A DNA stretch of 64,000 nt from JANQIO01 sp043513815 (GTDB lineage: Bacteria; Pseudomonadota; Gammaproteobacteria; Pseudomonadales; Halieaceae): contig CP121313.1 in the NCBI GenBank assembly GCA_043513815.1, positions 1,426,001 to 1,490,000 of the forward strand. The letters run 5' to 3'. The notes beneath the pieces are model-generated. The model was given only the letters and a program-made list of their open reading frames with translations. It did no database searches and was not told the DNA's origin. Below, piece by piece: positions 1-7,487 of the stretch. The translations under genes and the position numbers were made by a program. Position 1 is the first letter of the stretch. Each line of letters starts with the position of its first letter.

Positions 1-303
1 AGCATGGGCGGCTATGTAGCGACAGCGGTATCAACCCACTTCCCGGTGCCCGGGTTGTTCCTGATGGCGCCCGCCCTTTATCTCTCGGGCTACGCCATGC
101 AGGATTATCCCAGCCAGGCCCGCCATATCGAGGTAGTGCACGGCTGGTCGGATGATGTGATACCGGTGGAATTGTCCATGCAATTCTGCCGCAGCATGAA
201 CTGCACCCAACACGTGGTGGCGGGCGGCCACCGCCTTACCGATGCTATCCCCGAACTACTGGTGCTGTTCGGGTTTTTCCTGGAGCGGGTTCACGGGCAG
301 TAA
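1..303 (+). CDS. Alpha/beta fold hydrolase, C-terminal part (5' end outside window)
   Basis: The open frame runs into the window from the left and starts in the middle of a nucleophile elbow: the first codons read S-M-G-G, the end of the G-x-S-M-G-G motif of alpha/beta hydrolases. About 100 residues follow. A later GWSDD segment would supply the acid, and AGGHRL the catalytic histidine, in the usual order Ser-Asp-His. No signal or membrane segment is visible in this part. It resembles small YqiA-like or dienelactone-type esterases, but the substrate cannot be told. The internal ATG at position 4 is not the real start because the catalytic serine lies before it. Confidence 0.8.
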   Translation, partial: SMGGYVATAVSTHFPVPGLFLMAPALYLSGYAMQDYPSQARHIEVVHGWSDDVIPVELSMQFCRSMNCTQHVVAGGHRLTDAIPELLVLFGFFLERVHGQ

Positions 304-355
304 GTTATTAGTCTCTGTTTCCTTACCAAAGCACATTCCGGGATTCTCGTCCTCT

Positions 356-479
356 CCGTCACCCCCGCCGCTCTCCGTCACCCCTGCCGCTCACCGTCAT
401 GCCCGCCGCTCCCCGTCATTCCCGCGAAAGCGGGAATCCAGCCCTCGGTCTCTGGATCCCCGCTTTCGCGGGGATGACG
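356..479. repeat. REP-type palindrome (CGTCATTCCCGC family) with tandem half-sites
   Basis: Positions 414-479 form a large imperfect inverted repeat. The left arm, CGTCATTCCCGCGAAAGCGGG, contains its own small hairpin (CCCGC-GAAA-GCGGG), and the right arm is its reverse complement. It lies between the end of the hydrolase gene and the end of cti, and could fold in RNA from either side. Immediately to the left (about 356-413) are three degenerate tandem copies of a roughly 19-bp unit built on CCGTCA-CCC-GCCGCTC, a half-site of the same element. The same family recurs at 2937-3008 and 41191-41376. Confidence 0.8.
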
Positions 480-526
480 CTGAAGGGGGGGCTGACTTTG
501 CGGAAAGGTTCTGCCGATAAACGGGT

Positions 527-2788
527 CTACCGGTTCTGGTATCGATTGAGGTCGAATAGCCCGGCTTCCACCGGGTGGTTGCGGCGGTACTCCGCAATGA
601 AGCTGTCGCTGACACGCCAAAACCAGGGGGCGGTGCGCCGCACGCCGAAGCGTTCTACCAGCGCGGTGTAGTCTTCGTCGCTGGCCAGTGTCTGGATGAC
701 AGCAACAAAGCGCGGAAGCTCGTCTTCCGTGACCTGGAAGAACATGTTGGGGTAGTAGCCCAGGAAGCCCGGCGAGACGGTCACCGTGTCTTCCTCCGGC
801 AGCAGCCGGTCTTCTTCACCAAACAGCTGGGCAATATTGGAGAGCCCACGATTCCGCACCAGGCTGTAGGCGCGACTACCGCCATCTTTATTCAGCACCT
901 GCAGGAAAGCGACCTCAGGCAAGTAGCTGTATGCCTTGTTGGATGCAGCCATCAGCGTCGCCAGGTTTTCGTTCTCCAGTGCGTAGCGCGGATTGGTCGC
1001 TGCCGGGATACGTGCCCGGAACAGGTCCATCAGTTCCTGCTTGTGGTTATCAGTCTGGTATTGAATGGCGGTATCGCGCTCGTAGCGCTCATTGTCCTGG
1101 GGCAGAACATACTTGCGTACGTGATCACTGGCACCGCGGTACCAGTAGTCGCGCAATTTGCGGCGCTCCTTTTTGGGCAACAGCAGCAGAAAGTTCTGCT
1201 CGCCTTCCATACGCAGGAAATCCATGTAAAGGCGACTCTCAAGCTGGTGTCCGGCGGCACCGTATACGTCAAAGCCAGCCACCAGCAAGTAGTGAATGCG
1301 TTCCAGTAGCGAATAATCGATCACCCACATGGTTTTGGGATATTGCCCAACGTGACCCTGCACCACAGTGGCGCTGTCAAAATGACGGAACACGGTGAGC
1401 GCTGCGTTGGGGTTCTGCTCCTCGTCGCCATTCCAGATAAGGTTCATGTCGAGCTGGATGCCGCTCTCGTCAATGACTTCAGCGACCTTGCGCGCCTCCG
1501 CCGCCAGGTACTGCTTCTGTGCCTTGGCGTAGTTGCGCCACTGCAGCAGCGTCACCACCAGGCTTCCCTTGGCCTGGGGCAGGCGCATCTGGTGAGCTTC
1601 CCTGGCCAGGAAGTCTGCCTGCTGTTCTGGATCCAGCTTGTTGGGTCGTGCAAACGCTACCCAGAAATGGTCATCGATCACGTTCAACGCCACCTGGCCA
1701 CGGCACACCGGGCCCTTGATGTAGGCCATGATGGTGAAGTGGGCTTCATCCAGCATGAATCGGTATCGAGCGTTGACGGGCAGCTGTTCAAAGCTGATGA
1801 AGGGATTCGCGGATTCCTTGCCCTGATAGCCCGGCAAAGTTGCTACCTCGTACTCCGGCTCAAGAAACAGCGCATCCCAGCGCGCCATGCGGGCCGGGTT
1901 CAGCGCGTAGGGCATATGCCGCTTGGCGAGGATGCTGGTATAGCGCTCCTGCAATCGATAGTAGAACGGCTTCGTACCCGGGTCATCATAGGGCCGGCGC
2001 GTGGCGATGATATCGATGGGTTTACCGGGCGGCGTTCGCGAACGCACCAGCCTGTACCAGCCTGAGCCCGGGAGTTCATCGAAATACAGATTGCCGATGA
2101 ACACGTGCTCATAGATGTAGCGACTCATCAGCCTGGCCTTGTTGGCGGACTGATTGAAGAAGGCCTCCCATTCATCGACCGCCCGCTGCTCTGCGGCAGA
2201 ACGTGGGTCGATGGCGACGCCGGGCGCGCCCCGGTTCAGCCACTCTGCCATGACTGCCATGCGGTCCGGGTCGATGCCCGGAAAACCAAAGGGCATACCC
2301 TGGTAGGGGCGGTTCTGGTTGTAGAGCCCGAACTGACTGGGCTTGGGGCAGCTTTGCTTGCGGTCCAGGGCAAAGTCGAAGTTGTCGGGCAGAGGACCCT
2401 CGGTGGGCAGCGGGTACTTCTCCTTCAGCGAAAGCATCTTGTAGAGCACGCTGTGGGTAATATCGTTGCGATCCAGAACCGGGTAAAAGCCCTTCTTGCG
2501 CCACTGCTCAGTGGTCAGTGCGTCTTCGTAAAGCCGGGTGAGATTGGCTGGCCGCAGGCGGGTACCGTCGTAGACCTTGTCCTTGCTGGCGCCGCGTTGC
2601 AGGCCAATCCAGTCATCCATCTTGAGCTGGCAGGGCGCGTCGTAGCAGCCGTGGCAAACCATGCATCGATTCTCGACGATGGGTCTGACCTCCGGCGGGT
2701 AATCCTGGCGGGGTGTGGATTCAGCCCATAATTCCATACAGAACAGTGCGGGCAGGCAGGCGAGTACTAGAGCAAGTGTGCGTGTCAT
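527..2788 (-). CDS. cti: Fatty acid cis/trans isomerase (Cti)
   Basis: Periplasmic haem protein that converts cis-unsaturated fatty acids in membrane phospholipids to trans isomers, a rapid membrane-stiffening response to solvents and heat in Pseudomonas and relatives. The product of 753 residues matches the family length. It has an N-terminal Sec signal (MTRTLAL..., cleavage near LWA-E at about residue 22) and a cytochrome c-type haem motif CMVCH at residues 42-46, followed by a conserved C-x4-C pair. The start at 2788 puts the signal peptide at the N-terminus. A GTG 21 bp further upstream would add seven residues before the signal and is less likely. It is a single-gene unit flanked by REP elements. 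The assignment rests on overall sequence, the haem motif and length. Confidence 0.9.
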   Translation of the reverse strand: MTRTLALVLACLPALFCMELWAESTPRQDYPPEVRPIVENRCMVCHGCYDAPCQLKMDDWIGLQRGASKDKVYDGTRLRPANLTRLYEDALTTEQWRKKGFYPVLDRNDITHSVLYKMLSLKEKYPLPTEGPLPDNFDFALDRKQSCPKPSQFGLYNQNRPYQGMPFGFPGIDPDRMAVMAEWLNRGAPGVAIDPRSAAEQRAVDEWEAFFNQSANKARLMSRYIYEHVFIGNLYFDELPGSGWYRLVRSRTPPGKPIDIIATRRPYDDPGTKPFYYRLQERYTSILAKRHMPYALNPARMARWDALFLEPEYEVATLPGYQGKESANPFISFEQLPVNARYRFMLDEAHFTIMAYIKGPVCRGQVALNVIDDHFWVAFARPNKLDPEQQADFLAREAHQMRLPQAKGSLVVTLLQWRNYAKAQKQYLAAEARKVAEVIDESGIQLDMNLIWNGDEEQNPNAALTVFRHFDSATVVQGHVGQYPKTMWVIDYSLLERIHYLLVAGFDVYGAAGHQLESRLYMDFLRMEGEQNFLLLLPKKERRKLRDYWYRGASDHVRKYVLPQDNERYERDTAIQYQTDNHKQELMDLFRARIPAATNPRYALENENLATLMAASNKAYSYLPEVAFLQVLNKDGGSRAYSLVRNRGLSNIAQLFGEEDRLLPEEDTVTVSPGFLGYYPNMFFQVTEDELPRFVAVIQTLASDEDYTALVERFGVRRTAPWFWRVSDSFIAEYRRNHPVEAGLFDLNRYQNR

Positions 2789-2936
2789 AGGCCGACACTG
2801 TAGCGGCACGCCCGGTTAGCTACAAGCAAGCCCGGTGGGGTGGGAGGGAATATGACGCACGGGCCAGATTGTTCGCCGTCGCGGTGCACCTAATTGGTTG
2901 CAGACACGCGGTCAGGACGAGCGCATCCGGCCCGCC

Positions 2937-3008
2937 CTCATTCCCGCGCACGCGGGAATCCAGTAGCGTACGCGCGGGAACTCAGGATCCCCCTGCGCCG
3001 GGATGACA
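2937..3008. repeat. REP-type palindrome, degenerate copy
   Basis: Second copy of the CTCATTCCCGCG...GCGGGAATCCAG / GGGATGAC family. It lies 3' of the aminotransferase gene and 5' of cti. The left half is well kept. The right half (CAGGATCCCCCTGCGCCGGGATGAC) carries several mismatches, so the long stem is weaker than at 414-479. Confidence 0.7.
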
Positions 3009-3037
3009 CAAGTTGGGGAGAGCCCCCGACTCCTCGT

Positions 3038-4144
3038 TCAGACGCGGGCAGCGGCCAGGGCGGCGGGCATGGCGTCCACGTACTGGGCGACATGCTCGAG
3101 TTTACCCGCGCTGACTCGCGACCAGTGGGTGTAGTCCTGATAGATGCCCCGGATCAGCACGTTGCGCTTTTGCATCTCCTCGCGGAAGCGGCCTGCGTTC
3201 ACATCGCCCAGGTTGACGAACACAAAGCTGGTCTGGGAGGGGGCGGCAGTTAGTTCGTTGCGCGATGCAGCATCCACAATCATCTCCCGCGACTCATGTA
3301 TACGCTGGCGGGAGTAGTCCACAAACTTCCAGTCATCAAAGCTCGCTACCGCTGCAGCTACACCGGCCTGGTTGAGGTTGTAGTTCCCAAGGCTGTAGCG
3401 CTGGATGGCGGCGGTGGTTTCCTCGTTCGCGAGCAGATAGCCCACCCGCATACCGGCCAGCCCGTAGACCTTGGAGAAGGTGCGGGCCACCACCACATCG
3501 TGGCCCTCGTTGATCAGGCCAGCCATGGAGTTGGCTTCAGGCAGGTCGGTGATCTCGTTGTAGGCCTCATCGATCAACACGGTGCACTTTTTGCTGGCCT
3601 TGATGCAGAAGTCCTTCAGCGCCACCGGGTCCAGTAGCATGCCGGTGGGATTGTTGGGGTTACAGATCTGCACCATGGACACCTCCGGGGTGATGGCGGC
3701 GTACAGGGCGTCCAGGTCGGTGCTCAGGTCTTCGGTTTTGGGTGTGCGGACCAATTCGCCACCCTGGCGCAGCGCCAGGCGGGTGGTGGTATCCCAGAAC
3801 AGGTCCGGCCCCAGGATCTTGCCCTGCTTTGCCTTGGCCCTGGCAAGATTGGCCAGCGCACCCGAGGATCCGGCACTCAGGGTGATGTTCGGAAGCCCCA
3901 GCTGGTAACGCTCGGCAATCATGTCCTGCAGGCGTGCGACAGAGCCGCCCACGTAGTAGGCACCGTTGGCTGTCGCTTTGGCCATGGCTTCCAAAGCCGC
4001 CGGGCTGGGTCCGTAGGGATTCTCGTTGGCGTTGAGCTTGGCCACGCCGGGGTCCGGGCCGTAGAGACCTGCGAAGCTGGGGCGTGCCAGGGCCAGGGTG
4101 GTGGCCGCTGCCGTGGCATTGATGAATCCGCGTCGAGTCAGCAT
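3038..4144 (-). CDS. Tat-exported HisC-like PLP aminotransferase
   Basis: Fold-type I aminotransferase of the histidinol-phosphate aminotransferase superfamily, 368 residues. Visible motifs are NANENPYGPS (about 38-47), CNPNNPTG (161-168), DEAY (192-195) and the PLP-lysine motif SKVYGLAGMRVGY with Lys225. It begins with a twin-arginine signal, MLTRRGFI, then a hydrophobic stretch ending near SFA-G (residue 25), which predicts export of a folded PLP enzyme to the periplasm. Cytosolic HisC has no such signal, so this is probably not the histidine-pathway enzyme. It lies 25 bp downstream of the TauE/SafE permease gene on the same strand, so the two are likely cotranscribed. The substrate is unknown. 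Confidence 0.85.
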   Translation of the reverse strand: MLTRRGFINATAAATTLALARPSFAGLYGPDPGVAKLNANENPYGPSPAALEAMAKATANGAYYVGGSVARLQDMIAERYQLGLPNITLSAGSSGALANLARAKAKQGKILGPDLFWDTTTRLALRQGGELVRTPKTEDLSTDLDALYAAITPEVSMVQICNPNNPTGMLLDPVALKDFCIKASKKCTVLIDEAYNEITDLPEANSMAGLINEGHDVVVARTFSKVYGLAGMRVGYLLANEETTAAIQRYSLGNYNLNQAGVAAAVASFDDWKFVDYSRQRIHESREMIVDAASRNELTAAPSQTSFVFVNLGDVNAGRFREEMQKRNVLIRGIYQDYTHWSRVSAGKLEHVAQYVDAMPAALAAARV

Positions 4145-4169
4145 GGTGAATCCTCCGTTGGGCTGCGCA

Positions 4170-4994
4170 TCATAGCGCCAGGTATTTGTTGTACATGAGC
4201 GCCGAGATCACCAGCAGGTAGACCCCAAAGGCGCGGCGTAAATGAAATTCGGACATGGCATGGGCAAGCTTTGCTCCCAGCGGTGCAGTAAATATCGACA
4301 TGGCGCCGATGGCCGCGAAAGCTGGCAGGTTTACGTAACCCAGCGAGCCGGTGGGCAGGCCGGTTTGTCCCCACCCCAATAGCGCGAACCCGAGTGCCCC
4401 GGGCACTGCGATCAGGAAACCCACACCGGCGGCCGTGCCCACCGCCTGGTGCACGGTGCGTCCACAGACCACCATGGTCACCACGAAGGGCGTGCCGCCG
4501 CCAATGCCCAGCAGGGCGGAGAATCCGCCCAGGCCGGAGGCCAGGGCTGCGCGGCCCATGCCGACCGGAATCGTGAAGTGTCTTTCCCGTTTGACTACGA
4601 ACTCCGGGCGCAGGAAGTAGAAGGCGTACAGCAGCACGCCGGTGGCGAACAGCAGCATCAGGGTGCCGGTTGCGGCATGGGCGGCAATGCCAATGCCACC
4701 CAGCACGCCCAGGGTCAGCCAGGGTGCCCAGTCTTTCAGGATCGCAAAGTCGACAGCGCCGCGCGCATGATGCGCCTGCATCGATCGAATCGAGGTAACA
4801 ATAATAGTGGCCAGCGAGGTGCCGATCGCCACATGCAGCTCGTGGGGCGTGGGGGCCAGCGACGAAAATACCAGCAGCAGCGCCGGCACCACCACGAAGC
4901 CGCCGCCCACACCAAACAGCCCGGCAAACAGGCCCGCCAATGCACCGGCCGCCAGCAGGGCCAGCAACAACATCAGGGCGTCCATCAGCGGCAT
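4170..4994 (-). CDS. TauE/SafE family sulfite/organosulfonate exporter-like permease
   Basis: Polytopic inner-membrane protein of 274 residues with about eight hydrophobic segments. The first helix pair carries the family signature G-x3-G-x-G-G-G-F-V-V-V-P (FAGLFGVGGGFVVVP, about 24-38). A similar glycine-rich repeat (GLGGFSALLGIGGGTPFV) in the second half reflects the internal duplication known for TauE/SafE proteins. Family members move small anions such as sulfite, sulfoacetate or organic acids; the actual substrate cannot be inferred. It is the first gene of a likely two-gene operon with the Tat aminotransferase. Confidence 0.85.
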   Translation of the reverse strand: MPLMDALMLLLALLAAGALAGLFAGLFGVGGGFVVVPALLLVFSSLAPTPHELHVAIGTSLATIIVTSIRSMQAHHARGAVDFAILKDWAPWLTLGVLGGIGIAAHAATGTLMLLFATGVLLYAFYFLRPEFVVKRERHFTIPVGMGRAALASGLGGFSALLGIGGGTPFVVTMVVCGRTVHQAVGTAAGVGFLIAVPGALGFALLGWGQTGLPTGSLGYVNLPAFAAIGAMSIFTAPLGAKLAHAMSEFHLRRAFGVYLLVISALMYNKYLAL

Positions 4995-5159
4995 GCGGCG
5001 CTTCCGTTATGGGTAACGGTTAAGTACTACAAGTTTCGTGCCAGAGTGTGAGCCCACGGATCCCGGGGCCTGGCGGGCAGCAGGGCAAGTCGCGATCGGA
5101 AAAAGTGCCCGGTTTTTGTGCAAAACGCCTTGCCTTGGTGCGCATGCTAGACTCGATGC

Positions 5160-6191
5160 ATGAATACACAACGCCCGATTATTTCCAGGTCCGCCACGAT
5201 GCTGGCAGTGGTGGTACTGCTGCTGGCCGCCGGCTGGGGCTATCTGTTTGGCTACCCCGCACCACCGGTAGATCCGGCCTGGGAAGTCGCTGCAGCCGAG
5301 ACCGTACCTGAAGGTGCGGTCGTCGTGCGCTACGCCGGCACCAGCACCCTGTTGTTTGACGACGGCGAGACCGCCTTCATGCTGGATGGCTGGTTTTCAC
5401 GGCCGCCCCCGTTTCAGGTGTTCTTCGGGAAGATCGAGCCTGACATGGAGGCCATCAGCTTTGGCCTCGACGCCATGGCAGTCGACAAGCTGGCCGCAGT
5501 CATTCCCGTCCACTCCCATTACGACCATGCCATGGATACGCCGGAGGTGGCGCTGCGTACCGACGCGGTGGTCTACGGCAGCGAGGCCACCGCCAATATT
5601 AGTCGCGGCTGGGGATTACCCGAGGAACGGATCGCCATTCTCAGCGACCGGGCGCCGTTCCAGCTGGGCGCGTTTACCATCACGCCCATTGAATCGAGGC
5701 ACTTCCAATTCTCCGATCCCGAGATGGTCGAGACCATGCTCACCCAGTCTGAGATTCCCGAGCCGCTGGTGCCGCCGGTCTCTGCCTTTGACTACAAAGT
5801 GGGTAAGGCCTACGTCTTCAAGATTGAGCACCCAAAGGGCAGCGCCCTGGTGATTGGTAGTGCCGGTTTCGTGCCGGGCCAGCTCGAGGGCATCGAAGTC
5901 GATGTGCTGTTTGCCGGCGTCGGCGGCATCGGTTCCCAGACCGCCGACTACCGCGAACAGTTCTGGGCCGAGACCGTGGACACCGTCGCCCCGGATCGTC
6001 TGGTGCTGATTCACTGGGATTCCCTGACCAGCCCCATCGACCAGCCCATGAGCGGCGAAGTACGTATCGCCGGCTTCCTGGCCGCCGGTGCGAAGGACAC
6101 AGAGGCCTTCCTCAAGGCCAGGGCCGCCGCCAATCCGGAGCTCCCTTTCCAGACCCTGCCGCGCTTCGCACCGGTAGTGTTGTTTCCCTGA
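5160..6191 (+). CDS. Exported metallo-beta-lactamase-fold hydrolase
   Basis: Protein of 343 residues with an N-terminal hydrophobic signal or anchor (about 14-32) followed by an MBL domain. The metal motif is HSHYDHAMD (H-x-H-x-D-H), and later histidines in SRHFQF and IHWDS could complete the site. The start of the domain (VRYAGTSTLLFDDG) is typical of the UlaG/RomA-like branch of MBL proteins acting outside the cytoplasm. It is a monocistronic plus-strand gene between the permease gene and the low-GC island. The substrate is unknown. The start ATG is the first in frame and is required for the signal. Confidence 0.8.
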   Translation: MNTQRPIISRSATMLAVVVLLLAAGWGYLFGYPAPPVDPAWEVAAAETVPEGAVVVRYAGTSTLLFDDGETAFMLDGWFSRPPPFQVFFGKIEPDMEAISFGLDAMAVDKLAAVIPVHSHYDHAMDTPEVALRTDAVVYGSEATANISRGWGLPEERIAILSDRAPFQLGAFTITPIESRHFQFSDPEMVETMLTQSEIPEPLVPPVSAFDYKVGKAYVFKIEHPKGSALVIGSAGFVPGQLEGIEVDVLFAGVGGIGSQTADYREQFWAETVDTVAPDRLVLIHWDSLTSPIDQPMSGEVRIAGFLAAGAKDTEAFLKARAAANPELPFQTLPRFAPVVLFP

Positions 6192-6267
6192 CAGGTGTTA
6201 GAACCACTTTGGAAGCGTAGACCCAGCCTTGCCATTGCTTAGTCCGTTCTAAGAGTTTTGACCTCGG

Positions 6268-6441
6268 CTATCCATTCAACCGCGCCAGACGGCGATAAAA
6301 GTCGAATTGAACGACTACTAGCGCAACAAGGAATATGTATTTGAGCGAATCTGCACTGCTACTGAAGGTTGCCAGACACGCCAATGCCACTGTCGTCGAC
6401 GCAGTGCCAACATAGATTTTCTTGAGTATTTCATAGTCCAC
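6268..6441 (-). CDS. Small two-helix membrane protein (57 aa)
   Basis: Not recognised by family. A GTG start at 6441 is preceded by AGGAG with six bases of spacing, a good Shine-Dalgarno. The 57-codon frame encodes a short charged N-terminus (VDYEILKK), a first hydrophobic segment (YVGTASTTVALACLATF), a short polar turn (SSSADSLKY), a second hydrophobic segment (IFLVALVVVQF) and a basic tail (DFYRRLARLNG). The charge pattern and two-helix hairpin are those of a real inner-membrane miniprotein and unlike a chance frame. Its place next to a bacteriocin-like peptide makes an immunity role possible, but that is inference only. Confidence 0.6.
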   Translation of the reverse strand: MDYEILKKIYVGTASTTVALACLATFSSSADSLKYIFLVALVVVQFDFYRRLARLNG

Positions 6442-6477
6442 ATCGGTCTCCTGTCGGAAATAATCGAGGAATGGCGA

Positions 6478-6627
6478 CTAGTCTTTCGGTGGCCTTTTGA
6501 GAACGGTAAATTCGATGATCGTGCCTAATGCCACTGCTACAAGAATGACCCACAGCGGGACGCCAAAGTAGTAGCCGAACCATGCTATTACTATGGTTGC
6601 TAGTATCCCGATCCAGGAACCTAGCAC
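6478..6627 (-). CDS. Small two-helix membrane protein (about 49 aa, start uncertain)
   Basis: Not recognised by family. The frame ends in a basic tail (LKRPPKD) and contains two hydrophobic segments, SWIGILATIVIAWFGYY and PLWVILVAVALGTIIEF, separated by FGV. The GTG at 6627 is the only reasonable start in frame. The open frame continues upstream with a polar, plausible-looking sequence (TNVFTNTETGLQS) that has no ATG, GTG or TTG, so the true start may be non-standard or the 5' end may be damaged. It lies 36 bp upstream of the 57-residue gene on the same strand. Confidence 0.45.
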   Translation of the reverse strand: MLGSWIGILATIVIAWFGYYFGVPLWVILVAVALGTIIEFTVLKRPPKD

Positions 6628-6731
6628 GGACTGCAGACCTGTTTCCGTATTGGTGAAAACATTTGTAGGAAGCCCTCAGTCGACTCTTCTTCCAGAGCTT
6701 AAGCCTAGTACAAGACAGATTGAGTGACTAA

Positions 6732-6745
6732 GGGCTATAAAGCCC
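6732..6745 (-). terminator. Short hairpin after the peptide gene (weak terminator)
   Basis: GGGCT and AGCCC separated by a four-base AT loop lie three bases beyond the stop codon of the double-glycine peptide frame. The stem is only five base pairs and no U-tract follows on the minus strand, so termination is doubtful. Confidence 0.25.
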
Positions 6746-6747
6746 GT

Positions 6748-6963
6748 TCAGCGATGATCGTTGTTACCCGAATACCTTTTCCCACCGCCGTAGGACTTAG
6801 CAACGTCGTACACGGCATAAGCGAGGCCGTATCTGGCTGCAATTCCCGTGATTAGACTGCGAGCCGTGAAGTGCCCTATTCCTGCAGCGACAAGTCCGAT
6901 TAACGGTGCAACGCCACCGCTTACACCTTTTGCCTCAGCTTCAGTAAGTGTTTCCTGTTTCGT
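6748..6963 (-). CDS. Bacteriocin-like peptide with double-glycine leader (start unresolved, possibly frameshifted)
   Basis: The frame ends at 6748 and reads TKQETLTEAEAKGVSGG, then a 54-residue core starting VAPLIGLVAAG. The leader matches the class II bacteriocin/microcin pattern L-(S/T)-x-x-E-(A/L)-x-x-V-S-G-G, with the second glycine at 6913-6915. The core is hydrophobic and glycine-rich with several small-x3-small motifs, then a polar tail (SYGGGKRYSGNN). Such leaders are cut by peptidase-containing ABC exporters; none is visible here. The problem is the start: no ATG, GTG or TTG exists in this frame back to the TGA at 7015-7017. An ATG at 6980 with a weak Shine-Dalgarno would enter this frame only after a one-base shift. 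Either the gene is damaged or it uses an unusual start. The start given here is an ACG and is provisional. Confidence 0.45.
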   Translation of the reverse strand, partial: TKQETLTEAEAKGVSGGVAPLIGLVAAGIGHFTARSLITGIAARYGLAYAVYDVAKSYGGGKRYSGNNDHR

Positions 6964-7043
6964 GGCGACTGCTCTTCCATTTCCAGGTGCTTGAATCGAG
7001 AGCAGTTGATACGATCAGGTGAGATCAAAAAGGCGGAAGACAC

Positions 7044-7487
7044 ATGAGCCCCGACCAGATTTACTCCATTCTGAATATTGCCGTGCTGCCGGCCTGGCTG
7101 CTGCTCGCGGTATTGCCGCATCACAAGATTACCCAGTTCTCAATTCATGCCATCTGGATTCCGCTGTTGCTGGGCCCGCTTTATACCTGGGCGCTTTTCT
7201 TTGGTCCGCCGCCGGCGGAGGGGGCGGGCTTTGGCGACCTGGAGTCGTTGATGAAGATGTTCCAGAGCCCCTGGGCGGTGATCGCCGGATGGATTCACTA
7301 CCTCGTGTTTGATCTCTTTATCGGCGCCTGGATCGTGCGCGACGCAAGGCGCCAGCGCATCAACCATTGGCTGACGCTGCCGTTCCTGTTCGCCACCATG
7401 ATGGCGGGCCCCCTGGGCCTGATGCTGTACCTGCTACTGCGCACCGGGGTGTCGCGCTCTGTGCGCCTGGAAGAGGTGCCGGCATGA
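7044..7487 (+). CDS. ABA4-like (DUF4281) membrane protein
   Basis: Protein of 147 residues with four hydrophobic segments and the layout of the ABA4/DUF4281 family: an N-terminal IYSILNIAVLPAWLLLAVLP helix, then LLGPLYTWALFF, then WAVIAGWIHYLVFDLFIGAWIVRDA (the conserved H-Y-x3-D-L-F-x-G-x-W segment), and a last helix before a charged tail. Plant ABA4 takes part in neoxanthin formation; bacterial members have no proven reaction, although some are linked to carotenoid metabolism. The ATG has a GGAAG ribosome site. The stop overlaps the next start by four bases (ATGA), so translation of the two genes is coupled. Confidence 0.85.
   Translation: MSPDQIYSILNIAVLPAWLLLAVLPHHKITQFSIHAIWIPLLLGPLYTWALFFGPPPAEGAGFGDLESLMKMFQSPWAVIAGWIHYLVFDLFIGAWIVRDARRQRINHWLTLPFLFATMMAGPLGLMLYLLLRTGVSRSVRLEEVPA

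Larger units (their letters stand above)
6192..7043. other. Low-GC island with small genes only
   Basis: An 850-bp stretch without a gene of normal length. By eye its base composition is clearly more AT-rich than the flanking 60%-plus GC genes, and start and stop signals are different in style. Everything recognisable reads on the minus strand: a double-glycine-leader peptide (6748-6963), a short hairpin (6732-6745), a 49-residue membrane peptide (6478-6627) and a 57-residue membrane peptide with a good ribosome site (6268-6441). The composition and gene type suggest horizontal acquisition. No transposase, integrase or flanking repeat was seen. Confidence 0.55.

Noticed and set aside
575..1309. 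A 244-codon frame antisense to cti
   Set aside because: Cti is well supported by length and haem motif; the opposite frame is a compositional shadow.
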